Below are positions 22,234 to 28,252 of a DNA stretch of 36,705 nt, in pieces. The stretch comes from a virus. Both the position numbers and the translations under genes were made by a program. The notes under the pieces are model-generated. The model saw nothing but the letters and a program-made list of their open reading frames with translations, was not told where the DNA came from and did not search any database. Numbering within the stretch: position 1 is the first letter of the stretch; every line of letters starts with the position of its first letter. The stretch is from IMG/VR virus record IMGVR_UViG_3300020215_000099, positions 1 through 36,705 of that record, one strand, 5' to 3'.

Positions 22234-23177
22234 TGTTTAAACACCCCGAGCAGCGAATCAACATTTGGGTGAATGACGGCGGGTTGGGAGATCGAATCGC
22301 AACCTTGCCAGCGATTCTTTATTGCCTCACACAATACCCTCATATGTCGTGTGACATTTGGGTTCCCAATTACTGCGTAGATTTGTACAGGCATTTTCTT
22401 AGAGGTTATGAAGGACGAGCAGACGTGATTTCAATGGATCGAAAGGAAATCATGCAACCGTTGCCTGCTGTCGTGTTTCATAACAGTTATCACACAACAC
22501 TTAGAACGCATCTTGTTGATCGTGCATTTAGAATCTTAAATGACAGTGACGATGTACCAGTTACAGCAAAGTGTTACCCAAAGCTTCGACTAGACGAAAT
22601 TGACACCACGAAATTCAACTTGGAGCCAGGTACTTACGTTGTTCTTACACCAGGCTTCACCGCAAATGTTAGAAAGTTACCTGGAGCAACTTACAATGCA
22701 ATCGCAAGATGGCTCACGAGAAAAGGAATCACACCAGTTTGGCTGGGCGCTCGATCAGACACTATATCAGGTGGACTTAAGCCCGAGTCTGAATTCACAG
22801 AAGAGATCGATTACACAGTTGGCCGAGACCTCAGAGATCAAACAAGCCTTCTTGAAGCTGGAAAGATTATTGCTCTTTCAAAGTGTATTGTTGGTGTTGA
22901 TAACGGCCTTTTGCATTTGGCAGGTTGCACGGATGTTCCTATCGTAGCCGGCTACTCGTCAGTTGACCCTAAGACACGAATGCCCTATCGAAGTGATATC
23001 TTGGGCGGCGGCTGTTATATCGTTGAGCCCGCTGACTACTTAGATTGTAAATATATTCAGACTCAATCGCACTTTAACTACCAGGCCGATTTTAGAGAGT
23101 GCCTCTGCGGAACAATGGAATGCGTGACAAGTTTAACTGCAGAAAAATTCATTGAACATTTAGAGGAAATTTTGTGA
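22233..23177 (+). CDS. Glycosyltransferase family 9 (heptosyltransferase-like)
   Basis: 314 residues. Begins with an N-terminal GT-B Rossmann segment INIWVNDGGLGDRIATLPAI and has the C-terminal GT9 donor-site signature around residues 226-245 (GVDNGLLHLAGC, VPIVAGYSSVDP). GT9 enzymes transfer heptose or related sugars onto lipopolysaccharide cores. In a phage this could alter the host surface to exclude rival phages (lysogenic conversion), or act on another acceptor. It lies between the exonuclease and recombinase B, joined by start/stop overlaps on both sides. Base composition does not look different from its neighbours by eye. Confidence 0.85.
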   Translation: MFKHPEQRINIWVNDGGLGDRIATLPAILYCLTQYPHMSCDIWVPNYCVDLYRHFLRGYEGRADVISMDRKEIMQPLPAVVFHNSYHTTLRTHLVDRAFRILNDSDDVPVTAKCYPKLRLDEIDTTKFNLEPGTYVVLTPGFTANVRKLPGATYNAIARWLTRKGITPVWLGARSDTISGGLKPESEFTEEIDYTVGRDLRDQTSLLEAGKIIALSKCIVGVDNGLLHLAGCTDVPIVAGYSSVDPKTRMPYRSDILGGGCYIVEPADYLDCKYIQTQSHFNYQADFRECLCGTMECVTSLTAEKFIEHLEEIL

Positions 23178-23896
23178 CAGAGTTCGTTGATCAGTACATT
23201 GGAAGTAAAAGCATGGCATGGGCAAGAAGCTCAATCAAAAATGAGCGGGCCAGATTAAGAAAGCATGGACATAAAGTCATGGATAAACCTGAAGAAGTTT
23301 ACCAAGACTTAAAGAAAACCATGCGACCTTATTCAATTAAGACAACCTTTGTCAGATTCGGTCAGTTCTTCCAATGGTTAATAGATAACGACAAGATTCC
23401 GCCAGCTAAGAATCATTGGAAACTTTTTCTACAGTCACATGCGCTTCTATTCAAACACGCATATCAGATTGAACGATTGAAAATGACATTCGACGAGGCC
23501 AAAGTACTTGTTGATTCAATGACTGAGGAGCACTATCGACAGGCGGCCCAGCAACTACTCTACGGTGGACTACGTAGCTGTGGATTAAGAACTTTTGACG
23601 GCGAGCAAGTAATAGGTAAAGGCTCGAAACCGCGAGCAGTCTTCTTCGAGGGCGACCTAAAGAACTTTCGATATAAAGGTTGTTACTCGGCACTCTATAA
23701 ACGACTAAAGAAAATTGGTTTAAAGCCACACACTCTACGCAAGCTATGCGCAACCAAGTTCAGCACTCAGCCAGGCGTTACTGACATTGATACCTGCGAG
23801 ATCTTCGGTTGGGAATCAATTGAGACAAGTAAGAAGTATAGACAGCCGCAGGCAAGAGAAAGATTAAGTCAGTTGTTACAAGGAATTTCTAAATGA
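23174..23896 (+). CDS. Minimal tyrosine recombinase B, paralogue of A
   Basis: 240 residues, start GTG by overlap with the GT9 stop (GTGA). Catalytic positions match recombinase A shifted by one: Arg134 in GGLRSCGL, Lys149 in VIGKGSKPRA, His186-x-x-Arg189 in PHTLRKLCATKF, Trp213 in FGWES, Tyr222 in KKYRQP. Much of the rest aligns with A without gaps (NFRYKG, RPYSIKTT). The divergence is large enough that A and B are not a recent duplication. Like XerC/XerD they might act as a heteromeric pair. A tiny lipoprotein gene follows by ATGA overlap. Confidence 0.88.
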   Translation: MTEFVDQYIGSKSMAWARSSIKNERARLRKHGHKVMDKPEEVYQDLKKTMRPYSIKTTFVRFGQFFQWLIDNDKIPPAKNHWKLFLQSHALLFKHAYQIERLKMTFDEAKVLVDSMTEEHYRQAAQQLLYGGLRSCGLRTFDGEQVIGKGSKPRAVFFEGDLKNFRYKGCYSALYKRLKKIGLKPHTLRKLCATKFSTQPGVTDIDTCEIFGWESIETSKKYRQPQARERLSQLLQGISK

Positions 23897-24030
23897 AGTG
23901 GTTAATTTTTTTAGCTCTTACGGGCTGCATTGCTGACGCAGATAGATGTGTCAGTTTTTGTGAACCTAAAGGATATAAAGCGACTATTGAGTATCGTGAG
24001 GGCGAGTGGTTTTGTATATGTCGAAATTAA
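23893..24030 (+). CDS. Tiny Cys-rich lipoprotein (45 aa)
   Basis: Begins MKWLIFLALTGCIADADR: a short hydrophobic signal and a lipobox LTGC with the acylated Cys at 12. The mature 34 residues hold four more Cys (CVSFCEPKG, then FCICRN). ATGA overlap with recombinase B supports translation. Such micro-lipoproteins in phages are often outer-membrane spanins or superinfection-exclusion factors; which applies here is unknown. Confidence 0.65.
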   Translation: MKWLIFLALTGCIADADRCVSFCEPKGYKATIEYREGEWFCICRN

Positions 24031-24055
24031 TCAGATAAGGTGTTTGGGAGTTTAT

Positions 24056-24259
24056 ATGTCACGTATTCCAGATTTCAGAGTCACTGAGAGTCGAGTTAAT
24101 AAAGAGCGAAAGGAACGCAGAGAGCGCATCGCAACTGCAATCTTGGCCGGATTAGCTGATCGACTTTTTGTTAGTGATAAACAAGACGCTTATCTCGGAA
24201 ATCATATTCGCACCGCTTTGACTGTTACAGACGCATTGATTGAGGCGCTCGATGAATAG
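24056..24259 (+). CDS. Hypothetical protein (67 aa), basic helix
   Basis: The start at ATG 24056 is supported by GGGAG 5 nt upstream. An Arg/Glu/Lys-rich N-terminal helix (RVNKERKERRERIATAI) precedes a hydrophobic helical part. No family recognised. First gene of the small-gene run; it overlaps the next gene by 8 nt. Confidence 0.6.
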   Translation: MSRIPDFRVTESRVNKERKERRERIATAILAGLADRLFVSDKQDAYLGNHIRTALTVTDALIEALDE

Positions 24260-24491
24260 AAATCTTACTGCAATAAACGATTCAGACCGCTTTGAGAGAT
24301 TTAGAATCGACGTTCAGTATGGCTACAAGATGGTCGCTCCTGATTATCGTCACGCGGTTATTGCCGATGTCCCAATTGAAATGACATTTAGCACGACCGA
24401 ATTAATAAAGGCAGCGCGAAGGTCAAAGGCAGAATTGAAAATGATGAAACGAATTAACAAGGCCCTTAGACGGTCAAAATTATCACGATAA
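24252..24491 (+). CDS. Hypothetical protein (79 aa), basic C-terminus
   Basis: Start at ATG 24252 inside the previous gene's end; a TTG at 24240 is the alternative. The C-terminal helix is strongly basic (IKAARRSKAELKMMKRINKA). No family recognised. Its stop codon is part of the GATAAAGG element that serves as the ribosome site of the next gene. Confidence 0.6.
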   Translation: MNRNLTAINDSDRFERFRIDVQYGYKMVAPDYRHAVIADVPIEMTFSTTELIKAARRSKAELKMMKRINKALRRSKLSR

Positions 24492-24494
24492 AGG
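24486..24494 (+). repeat. Start-associated element CGATAAAGG, copy 1
   Basis: Lies 6 nt before the ATG at 24501 and contains the stop codon of the previous gene. Provides the AAAGG ribosome site. Confidence 0.6.
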
Positions 24495-24500
24495 ATTTGC

Positions 24501-24749
24501 ATGGGCTGTGAACGATGTGAGGACTGGCAGAGACAAGGGCTATCGAGTACCTGCCCGGCGTGTGTCCAATATCGACAGCACAGTACATCACTTGATGAGT
24601 GGGTTGATAAATACGCTTCTGATTTGAGAAACAACTTTGAGATAACCCTTGGCGAATGCTCCGATATAACCAGCCGCGAAGCTGTAGACATGACAAGGAT
24701 GCTTATGATCATGGTTCGGGATTGGGACACCGTTAGGAGAATGAAATGA
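24501..24749 (+). CDS. Small zinc-finger-like protein (82 aa)
   Basis: Begins MGCERCEDWQRQ and continues with CPACVQY: two CxxC pairs within the first 22 residues, a probable zinc site. The rest is an acidic helix (SREAVDMTRMLMIMV). Ribosome site from the GATAAAGG element. Overlaps the next gene by ATGA. Function unknown. Confidence 0.65.
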   Translation: MGCERCEDWQRQGLSSTCPACVQYRQHSTSLDEWVDKYASDLRNNFEITLGECSDITSREAVDMTRMLMIMVRDWDTVRRMK

Positions 24750-25018
24750 GATCGTGCGTACCAGGCTGTATGGCCTTCTCAAGTAACGAGACAAAGCACT
24801 ATAAAGATTGCCCACACTATTCTGCGAGCATGAGCCGCTTGCTTGATGAAACAACTAAAGAGCTTAATGACCTAAAGAAACATCAGCTAGTTGGAGCAAA
24901 GTTATTTTCAGTACAAAACGAGAACATTACTCTCAGGTCAGCATTAAGAGAGATTGCAGACAATTCGGACCATGATTCTCATGCGTGGGTTATCTCAACC
25001 GGCGTATTGGGCGAATGA
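24746..25018 (+). CDS. Hypothetical protein (90 aa) with N-terminal Cys motif and coiled coil
   Basis: N-terminus MRSCVPGCMAFS with a later HYKDCPHY (Cys/His pattern), then a long heptad-like helix (LLDETTKELNDLKKHQLVGA, NITLRSALREIAD). Proteins with a short Cys/His head and a coiled coil are common in phage small-gene clusters. No function known. It ends in an ATGA overlap with a 7-codon remnant ORF (25015-25038). Confidence 0.6.
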   Translation: MRSCVPGCMAFSSNETKHYKDCPHYSASMSRLLDETTKELNDLKKHQLVGAKLFSVQNENITLRSALREIADNSDHDSHAWVISTGVLGE

Positions 25019-25032
25019 AAAACACATTACTA

Positions 25033-25041
25033 GGATAAACG
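25033..25041 (+). repeat. Variant start-associated element GGATAAACG
   Basis: Only 2 nt before the ATG at 25044, with the G of AAAGG changed to C. It follows a 7-codon ORF (ATG 25015, ATGA overlap) that looks like a shortened version of the 11-codon linker ORFs downstream. Confidence 0.4.
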
Positions 25042-25043
25042 AG

Positions 25044-25247
25044 ATGAGAGAATGTAAGCACAGAGTAGAGGGCGTGGGCACAGAGGCTTACTGCCAGGAT
25101 TGCGGCGAAACCGACCTAAAGAATTGGGATGCGGTGACTATAACTCGTGCCGAGTTTCACACGGCTTGCAGAAACGCTATTGGCACTTGGGAGTTTGTTA
25201 AGCCCGATGAGCTAGAGCAAGAACTGTTCGGAAAAGTACAAGGCTAA
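25044..25247 (+). CDS. Hypothetical protein (67 aa): zinc motif plus ITRAEFxxA module
   Basis: The start at 25044 gives MRECKHRVEGVGTEAYCQDC, a CxH...CxxC zinc-like head. The second half (VTITRAEFHTACRNAIG, then DELEQELFG) matches the end of the protein at 27007-27270 (VTISREEFRKAF, then MEQLEVELFG). These appear to be two genes sharing a C-terminal module. Function unknown. Confidence 0.62.
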   Translation: MRECKHRVEGVGTEAYCQDCGETDLKNWDAVTITRAEFHTACRNAIGTWEFVKPDELEQELFGKVQG

Positions 25248-25248
25248 T

Positions 25249-25398
25249 ATGTTTTGGCGAGTAGAGCGAAGCTGGAAAGAAAGATTGTTCTCGTGGCCGT
25301 GGCGTCCTTGGGTGAAAACGAAACTCATCAATGATCCAAACGCCGATGCGGTTTACAAGACGGTCACAGAGATAGTTAAAAACCGATTACACAGATAA
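25249..25398 (+). CDS. Trp-rich basic small protein (49 aa)
   Basis: Begins MFWRVERSWKERLFSWPWR and ends in a polar helix. Starts one base after the preceding stop (TAATATG). The Trp/Arg-rich amphipathic start could associate with membranes. No family assigned. Its stop codon is embedded in a GATAAAGG element. Confidence 0.55.
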   Translation: MFWRVERSWKERLFSWPWRPWVKTKLINDPNADAVYKTVTEIVKNRLHR

Positions 25399-25401
25399 AG
25401 G
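25393..25401 (+). repeat. Start-associated element AGATAAAGG, copy 2
   Basis: Lies 7 nt before the ATG at 25409, and is followed by A and G to give a full AAGGAG ribosome site. Confidence 0.6.
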
Positions 25402-25408
25402 AGCCCTA

Positions 25409-25465
25409 ATGACTAATGCAGAGAAAGTCGCAAACGAATTTATCAAGCTCACTCATGGAAGTTGA
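25409..25465 (+). CDS. 18-residue ORF with a strong ribosome site
   Basis: Encodes MTNAEKVANEFIKLTHGS. The AAAGGAG site is ideally placed for this ATG, whereas the next gene (25455) has no site of its own and overlaps the stop. It is probably either a leader that couples translation into the next gene, or the displaced start of that gene after a frameshift. Confidence 0.4.
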   Translation: MTNAEKVANEFIKLTHGS

Positions 25466-25622
25466 GAAACCTTCGGACGCTGGCTTTGAAGCTGGCGTTG
25501 AATTCGATTGTTTCTTAGCCGGTTACGAGAGGGCCATCAAAGACGCTGCCGAGGTTGTAGGAACATACTTTGGCGCTGACGCTGGTTACATAAAGTCAAA
25601 AGTTGAGGCGCTAGCAAAGTGA
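25455..25622 (+). CDS. Hypothetical protein (55 aa)
   Basis: MEVEKPSDAGFEAGVEFDCF start at 25455, or 25416 if an overlapping longer form is used (12 nt after the SD, too far). Helical, with a segment LAGYERAIKDAAEVVGTYFG of a type frequent in phage small genes. No known function. Overlaps the next gene by GTGA. Confidence 0.55.
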   Translation: MEVEKPSDAGFEAGVEFDCFLAGYERAIKDAAEVVGTYFGADAGYIKSKVEALAK

Positions 25623-25942
25623 GCAAACAAACCAAAATAATAAGTTTAGATGAACTAGAGCGACTCGCTAAAGAGGCAACGCCCGGTCCTTGGCACTACA
25701 CGCCCGAGACTGACAGCGACGATTGGACTCTTCACAATGATGAGTACACGTTCATCAAGCAAGATGATAGCGGTGTTCCGATCTATGATAAGGACGGCGA
25801 GTACATAGCAGCCGCGAATCCTGCAAGAGTTTTGGAGTTGATCACGGCTATAAAAGATATTTGGGCGTTGAGAGGCGTTAACGGACCAGATTGTTGTGAC
25901 AGTACGATGGCAATAGTTAAAAAGGTTCTGAGGGAAGAATGA
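25619..25942 (+). CDS. Ead/Ea22-like phage protein (107 aa)
   Basis: LDELERLAKEATPGPWHYTP near the start and EYIAAANPARVLELITAIKD further on are the two hallmark blocks of Ea22/ead-type phage proteins. Their function is unknown; in lambdoid phages they belong to dispensable early genes. Start GTG at 25619 by overlap. The stop overlaps the ATG of an 11-codon ORF. Confidence 0.72.
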   Translation: MSKQTKIISLDELERLAKEATPGPWHYTPETDSDDWTLHNDEYTFIKQDDSGVPIYDKDGEYIAAANPARVLELITAIKDIWALRGVNGPDCCDSTMAIVKKVLREE

Positions 25943-25974
25943 ACAAGTTTACCTCGATAAAGGTGATGCGATGA
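25939..25974 (+). CDS. 11-codon linker ORF 1 (MNKFTSIKVMR)
   Basis: The ATG overlaps the preceding stop (ATGA) and its TGA overlaps the next ATG (ATGA at 25971). It contains the GATAAAGG element that is the next gene's ribosome site. A second ORF with the same length, couplings and T-x-I-K-V core lies at 26503-26538. It is likely translated as a coupling device; the peptide may or may not matter. Confidence 0.5.
   Translation: MNKFTSIKVMR
25955..25963 (+). repeat. Start-associated element CGATAAAGG, copy 3
   Basis: Lies 7 nt before the ATG at 25971, inside linker ORF 1. Confidence 0.6.
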
Positions 25975-26270
25975 GCACAATGAACGACATTGAGCACGCT
26001 GATGAAATCATTGAGCGGTACGCCGAAAAGGATTCGACCGTTGACAACGGCAATCTGTACTTCGCAGCGACCGTGTATCAAAGAGCCTACAAGGCGTTAG
26101 AAGAACACATGCGAGACGCTGTGCTCGCGGCTATTAGTCGCTTCATGTTCAAAGATGAAAAGACAGGCGAATGGTACTACGACTCTATGTGCATGAGCGA
26201 TGGTGAATACTATCTGCCTCTGGCCATCGAGCACGGCTGGATCAAGAAAGAACAGGTGCGCCGTATATGA
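25971..26270 (+). CDS. Hypothetical protein (99 aa)
   Basis: Acidic and helical, with aromatic-rich middle (NLYFAATVYQRAYKALEEH, EWYYDSMCMSDGEYY). No family recognised. Coupled by ATGA to linker ORF 1 and to the next gene. Confidence 0.62.
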   Translation: MSTMNDIEHADEIIERYAEKDSTVDNGNLYFAATVYQRAYKALEEHMRDAVLAAISRFMFKDEKTGEWYYDSMCMSDGEYYLPLAIEHGWIKKEQVRRI

Positions 26271-26506
26271 GCAAAATTACATCAATAAGAGACTACGTCG
26301 AACAGATTTCAGATGACTTTCAATCTACGTTCACCGTTGTTGATGACTGGACACTTGCAAACATGATGGGCTTCCCTGGCGACTTCGATCAGGTGACCAA
26401 GATTATTCAAAAGTATGTGCCCAACGCGAAAGTCGAATTTACGAAGACGAATCAGCTAGGCAAGAACAAGGCCTACGATATTTACGTGGTGAAGGTAACG
26501 CCATGA
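26267..26506 (+). CDS. Hypothetical protein (79 aa)
   Basis: A mixed alpha/beta small protein (MSKITSIRDYVEQISDDF, then VDDWTLANMMGFPGDFDQVT). No family recognised. Both ends are ATGA overlaps; downstream is linker ORF 2. Confidence 0.62.
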   Translation: MSKITSIRDYVEQISDDFQSTFTVVDDWTLANMMGFPGDFDQVTKIIQKYVPNAKVEFTKTNQLGKNKAYDIYVVKVTP

Positions 26507-26538
26507 AACGTCATACCGGCATAAAGGTTCAGATATGA
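26503..26538 (+). CDS. 11-codon linker ORF 2 (MKRHTGIKVQI)
   Basis: Same design as linker ORF 1: 36 nt, ATGA overlap with the gene on each side, and an internal ATAAAGGT that is the next gene's ribosome site. The peptides share M-(N/K)-(K/R)-x-T-x-I-K-V. Confidence 0.5.
   Translation: MKRHTGIKVQI
26519..26527 (+). repeat. Start-associated element GCATAAAGG, copy 4
   Basis: Lies 7 nt before the ATG at 26535, inside linker ORF 2. Confidence 0.55.
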
Positions 26539-26825
26539 ATAGATTAGAACTATACAAGTTGAACGGTAAGGCGAGTATTGACGAAGAATATCTGTCGTGG
26601 CCCGAAGATATTAAGAAACTACGCGGTAGAATTCCCGAGCTTGTCGGATTGCCTGATGCCGACGTTAGCGAATTGTATAGCGACTGGTCAACGGCGGTCT
26701 ATGCTGCCGGATGGTTACAGCTTATCGAGTCGGGATTTGAAGAGTTCCGAAGTTGGTTACTATCAGAAGCAGACGCCGGTAAAGAGATGTATCCGCCCGA
26801 CTGGTACTGGAATAAACAAGAATAG
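26535..26825 (+). CDS. Hypothetical protein (96 aa), acidic, Trp-rich
   Basis: No family recognised. Acidic, with helices and many aromatic residues (EEFRSWLLSEADAGKEMYPP, DWYWNKQE). Ribosome site from linker ORF 2. It is followed by a degenerate stretch rather than a tightly coupled gene. Confidence 0.62.
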   Translation: MNRLELYKLNGKASIDEEYLSWPEDIKKLRGRIPELVGLPDADVSELYSDWSTAVYAAGWLQLIESGFEEFRSWLLSEADAGKEMYPPDWYWNKQE

Positions 26826-27006
26826 AAAGTTTACTGACATAATTTTTCGATTTAACAGGAGCTTGAATGTAAGCCCGATGATTGGAAGGCCGAAGAAATT
26901 CGCGCTGCACGGAGATGCCAGAGTAACGACTGGCCTGTTAAAACAACTTATTGAACTAAACCTTGGATATTTATGGATAGGTTTGTGGATATGAAATGGC
27001 GGAAAT
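26826..27006 (+). pseudogene. Gene-remnant stretch with broken reading frames
   Basis: The first 35 bases resemble linker ORF 1 without its start (AAGTTTAC and ATAA-like parts). Then AGGAG (26857-26861) leads into a frame encoding ELECKPDDWKAEEIRAARRC up to a stop at 26952; it reads like protein but has no start codon after the in-frame TAA at 26853. Another frame encodes a 38-residue ORF from ATG 26878 without a ribosome site, ending in an ATGA overlap with an 8-codon ORF (26991-27017). This may be a decayed small gene. Confidence 0.35.
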
Positions 27007-27270
27007 ATGGCGGATAACGAAGAAGAACTACTACTTGATTGGTATAGAGAGAGTGATGCTGCACAGAAGGTCTTTATTGCCGCGTTGATCAAAGAGAACG
27101 ATGAACTTAAGGCCAACGTCCGAGAAGTCATCCCCGGCACCGTGACGATTAGTCGTGAAGAGTTTCGGAAGGCGTTTATGGACAGTGAAGAGAAGTGGTT
27201 AGGTCCGACAAAGTACTCGTTAATGGAACAGCTAGAAGTTGAATTGTTCGGACCAGAAACAAAGTCATGA
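27007..27270 (+). CDS. Hypothetical protein (87 aa) with ITRAEF-like C-terminal module
   Basis: Acidic helical N-terminus (DNEEELLLDWYRESDAAQKV) and a coiled region, then TVTISREEFRKAFMDSEEKW and MEQLEVELFG, the module shared with the 67-residue protein at 25044-25247. The weak ribosome site lies in an upstream 8-codon ORF. Function unknown. Confidence 0.62.
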   Translation: MADNEEELLLDWYRESDAAQKVFIAALIKENDELKANVREVIPGTVTISREEFRKAFMDSEEKWLGPTKYSLMEQLEVELFGPETKS

Positions 27271-27482
27271 AGAAAACATTAGCAAAACATCTAAAGCCCG
27301 GCGTCTATAAAGCACGAATCTGGTCTCACAATAAGCGCTTCAGCTTATTAATCGCTGAACCCCATCCGTGGTTTGAGCCTGGGTGTAGAGTTCAAAGTGC
27401 AACTGTCGGAGCTATTGGTTTGGATTGGTATACGTTAATAGATCCAGACTGGGAACTGTTCGATTTAGAAAGATTAATGTAA
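27267..27482 (+). CDS. Hypothetical beta-rich protein (71 aa)
   Basis: Begins MKKTLAKHLKPGVYKARIWS and continues with beta-type segments (RFSLLIAEPHPWFEPGC). No family recognised. ATGA overlap with the previous gene. A TAATAAAGG element follows its end. Confidence 0.62.
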   Translation: MKKTLAKHLKPGVYKARIWSHNKRFSLLIAEPHPWFEPGCRVQSATVGAIGLDWYTLIDPDWELFDLERLM

Positions 27483-27488
27483 TAAAGG
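27480..27488 (+). repeat. Start-associated element TAATAAAGG, copy 5
   Basis: Lies 8 nt before the ATG at 27497. The codons around it again read V-I-K-V in the frame of the downstream gene. Confidence 0.5.
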
Positions 27489-27496
27489 TGCCAGCT

Positions 27497-27739
27497 ATGA
27501 TTGATTTAAAACTCAGATGGCCTGCAAAGCTTGTCATTAAAATCTTGAAGGTCTTTGGGTTTAAGGCTTATCATGAGCCCAACATGAAGCCCGATCAATT
27601 AGAAGACGCAATGGAAGAAGTTCGAAAGGCTTTAACTGCCGCCTTTGTTGCCGAAGCAAATCAAACTAAGGATATCCCCTTACTCATCGCACGTCTCGAA
27701 GAACTCGAACGTCAGCGCCAAAAAGCTTTATCTAAGTAA
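27497..27739 (+). CDS. Hypothetical helical protein (80 aa)
   Basis: Start at ATG 27497 after the TAATAAAGG element; the in-frame GTG at 27425 lies within the previous gene. Basic start (MIDLKLRWPAKLVIKILKVF) and a coiled-coil-like end (LIARLEELERQRQKALSK). Last of the small-gene run; 17 bp separate its stop from the convergent minus-strand gene. Confidence 0.6.
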   Translation: MIDLKLRWPAKLVIKILKVFGFKAYHEPNMKPDQLEDAMEEVRKALTAAFVAEANQTKDIPLLIARLEELERQRQKALSK

Positions 27740-27756
27740 GGCCCGGAGATTGTGGT

Positions 27757-27975
27757 TTATTTGAAGGGTAAGATTACGCAGTCACCGGACTTCGGCTTTG
27801 GTTTTGGCGCAGGGATAGGAACTCGTTGTTCCATCTTAAAAATGATCTCGAACTCTTCTGGTAGTTTCAGCATTTGGTTTTTAGCCGGATGGTCTTCAGG
27901 TAGTTTTTCCACCGTCTTTGAAAGATATTCGAAACTTTTTCGGATGGCAGAAACTAGGTTGGGCGTTACAAACAT
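27757..27975 (-). CDS. Hypothetical protein (72 aa), probably leaderless
   Basis: ATG at 27975, MFVTPNLVSAIRKSFEYLSK, an amphipathic helical part and a Pro/Lys-rich tail (RVPIPAPKPKPKSGD). The longer reading to 28011 would start inside the promoter. A near-consensus promoter places the transcript start at the ATG, and there is no SD. No family recognised. With the 67-residue gene upstream it forms a minus-strand island in a plus-strand region, a usual setting for separately expressed lysogeny or accessory genes. Confidence 0.6.
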   Translation of the reverse strand: MFVTPNLVSAIRKSFEYLSKTVEKLPEDHPAKNQMLKLPEEFEIIFKMEQRVPIPAPKPKPKSGDCVILPFK

Positions 27976-27982
27976 ACTTTGG

Positions 27983-28011
27983 TTTATATTGCAAAGACTA
28001 AACCAAGTCAA
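27983..28011 (-). promoter_or_regulatory. Near-consensus promoter placing transcription at an ATG
   Basis: On the minus strand: TTGACT (28011-28006), 17 bp, TATAAA (27988-27983), each 5/6 to consensus. The ATG of the 72-residue gene begins 7 nt after the -10 box, so the mRNA should be leaderless or nearly so. Confidence 0.7.
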
Positions 28012-28031
28012 CTCAACTAGGTAGGAAAGAA

Positions 28032-28235
28032 CTAGTCACCCTTACTGCCAACGATTTCAGACAACGTTGGCGGCACATACGTAACCCACGGCGGGTCCCA
28101 GCGAAACGCTACAGAGCCGCAGTCATATTCAATAATTAGCTTCCGACCCTCTCGAAGCGCTTCCTCGAAATCCTGCACGTTCACCTGATTAAGCGCCCTA
28201 TTTAAATCATATCGCAACTGATTCATCGGTTTCAT
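28032..28235 (-). CDS. Hypothetical protein (67 aa)
   Basis: MKPMNQLRYDLNRALNQVNV start; an alternative ATG is at 28226. Acidic helical N-terminal part, then a beta-type Trp-rich end (SVAFRWDPPWVTYVPP). No family recognised and no good ribosome site. It diverges from the plus gene at 28253 with only 17 bp between start codons, so both promoters must overlap coding sequence or the mRNAs have very short leaders. Confidence 0.6.
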   Translation of the reverse strand: MKPMNQLRYDLNRALNQVNVQDFEEALREGRKLIIEYDCGSVAFRWDPPWVTYVPPTLSEIVGSKGD

Positions 28236-28252
28236 TAAACAAGGATAACCTA

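Noticed and set aside
27752-28024. Plus-strand ORF opposite the minus-strand 72-residue gene
   Set aside because: Ser/Phe-rich, low-quality translation with no SD. The minus frame has a promoter and more protein-like composition.
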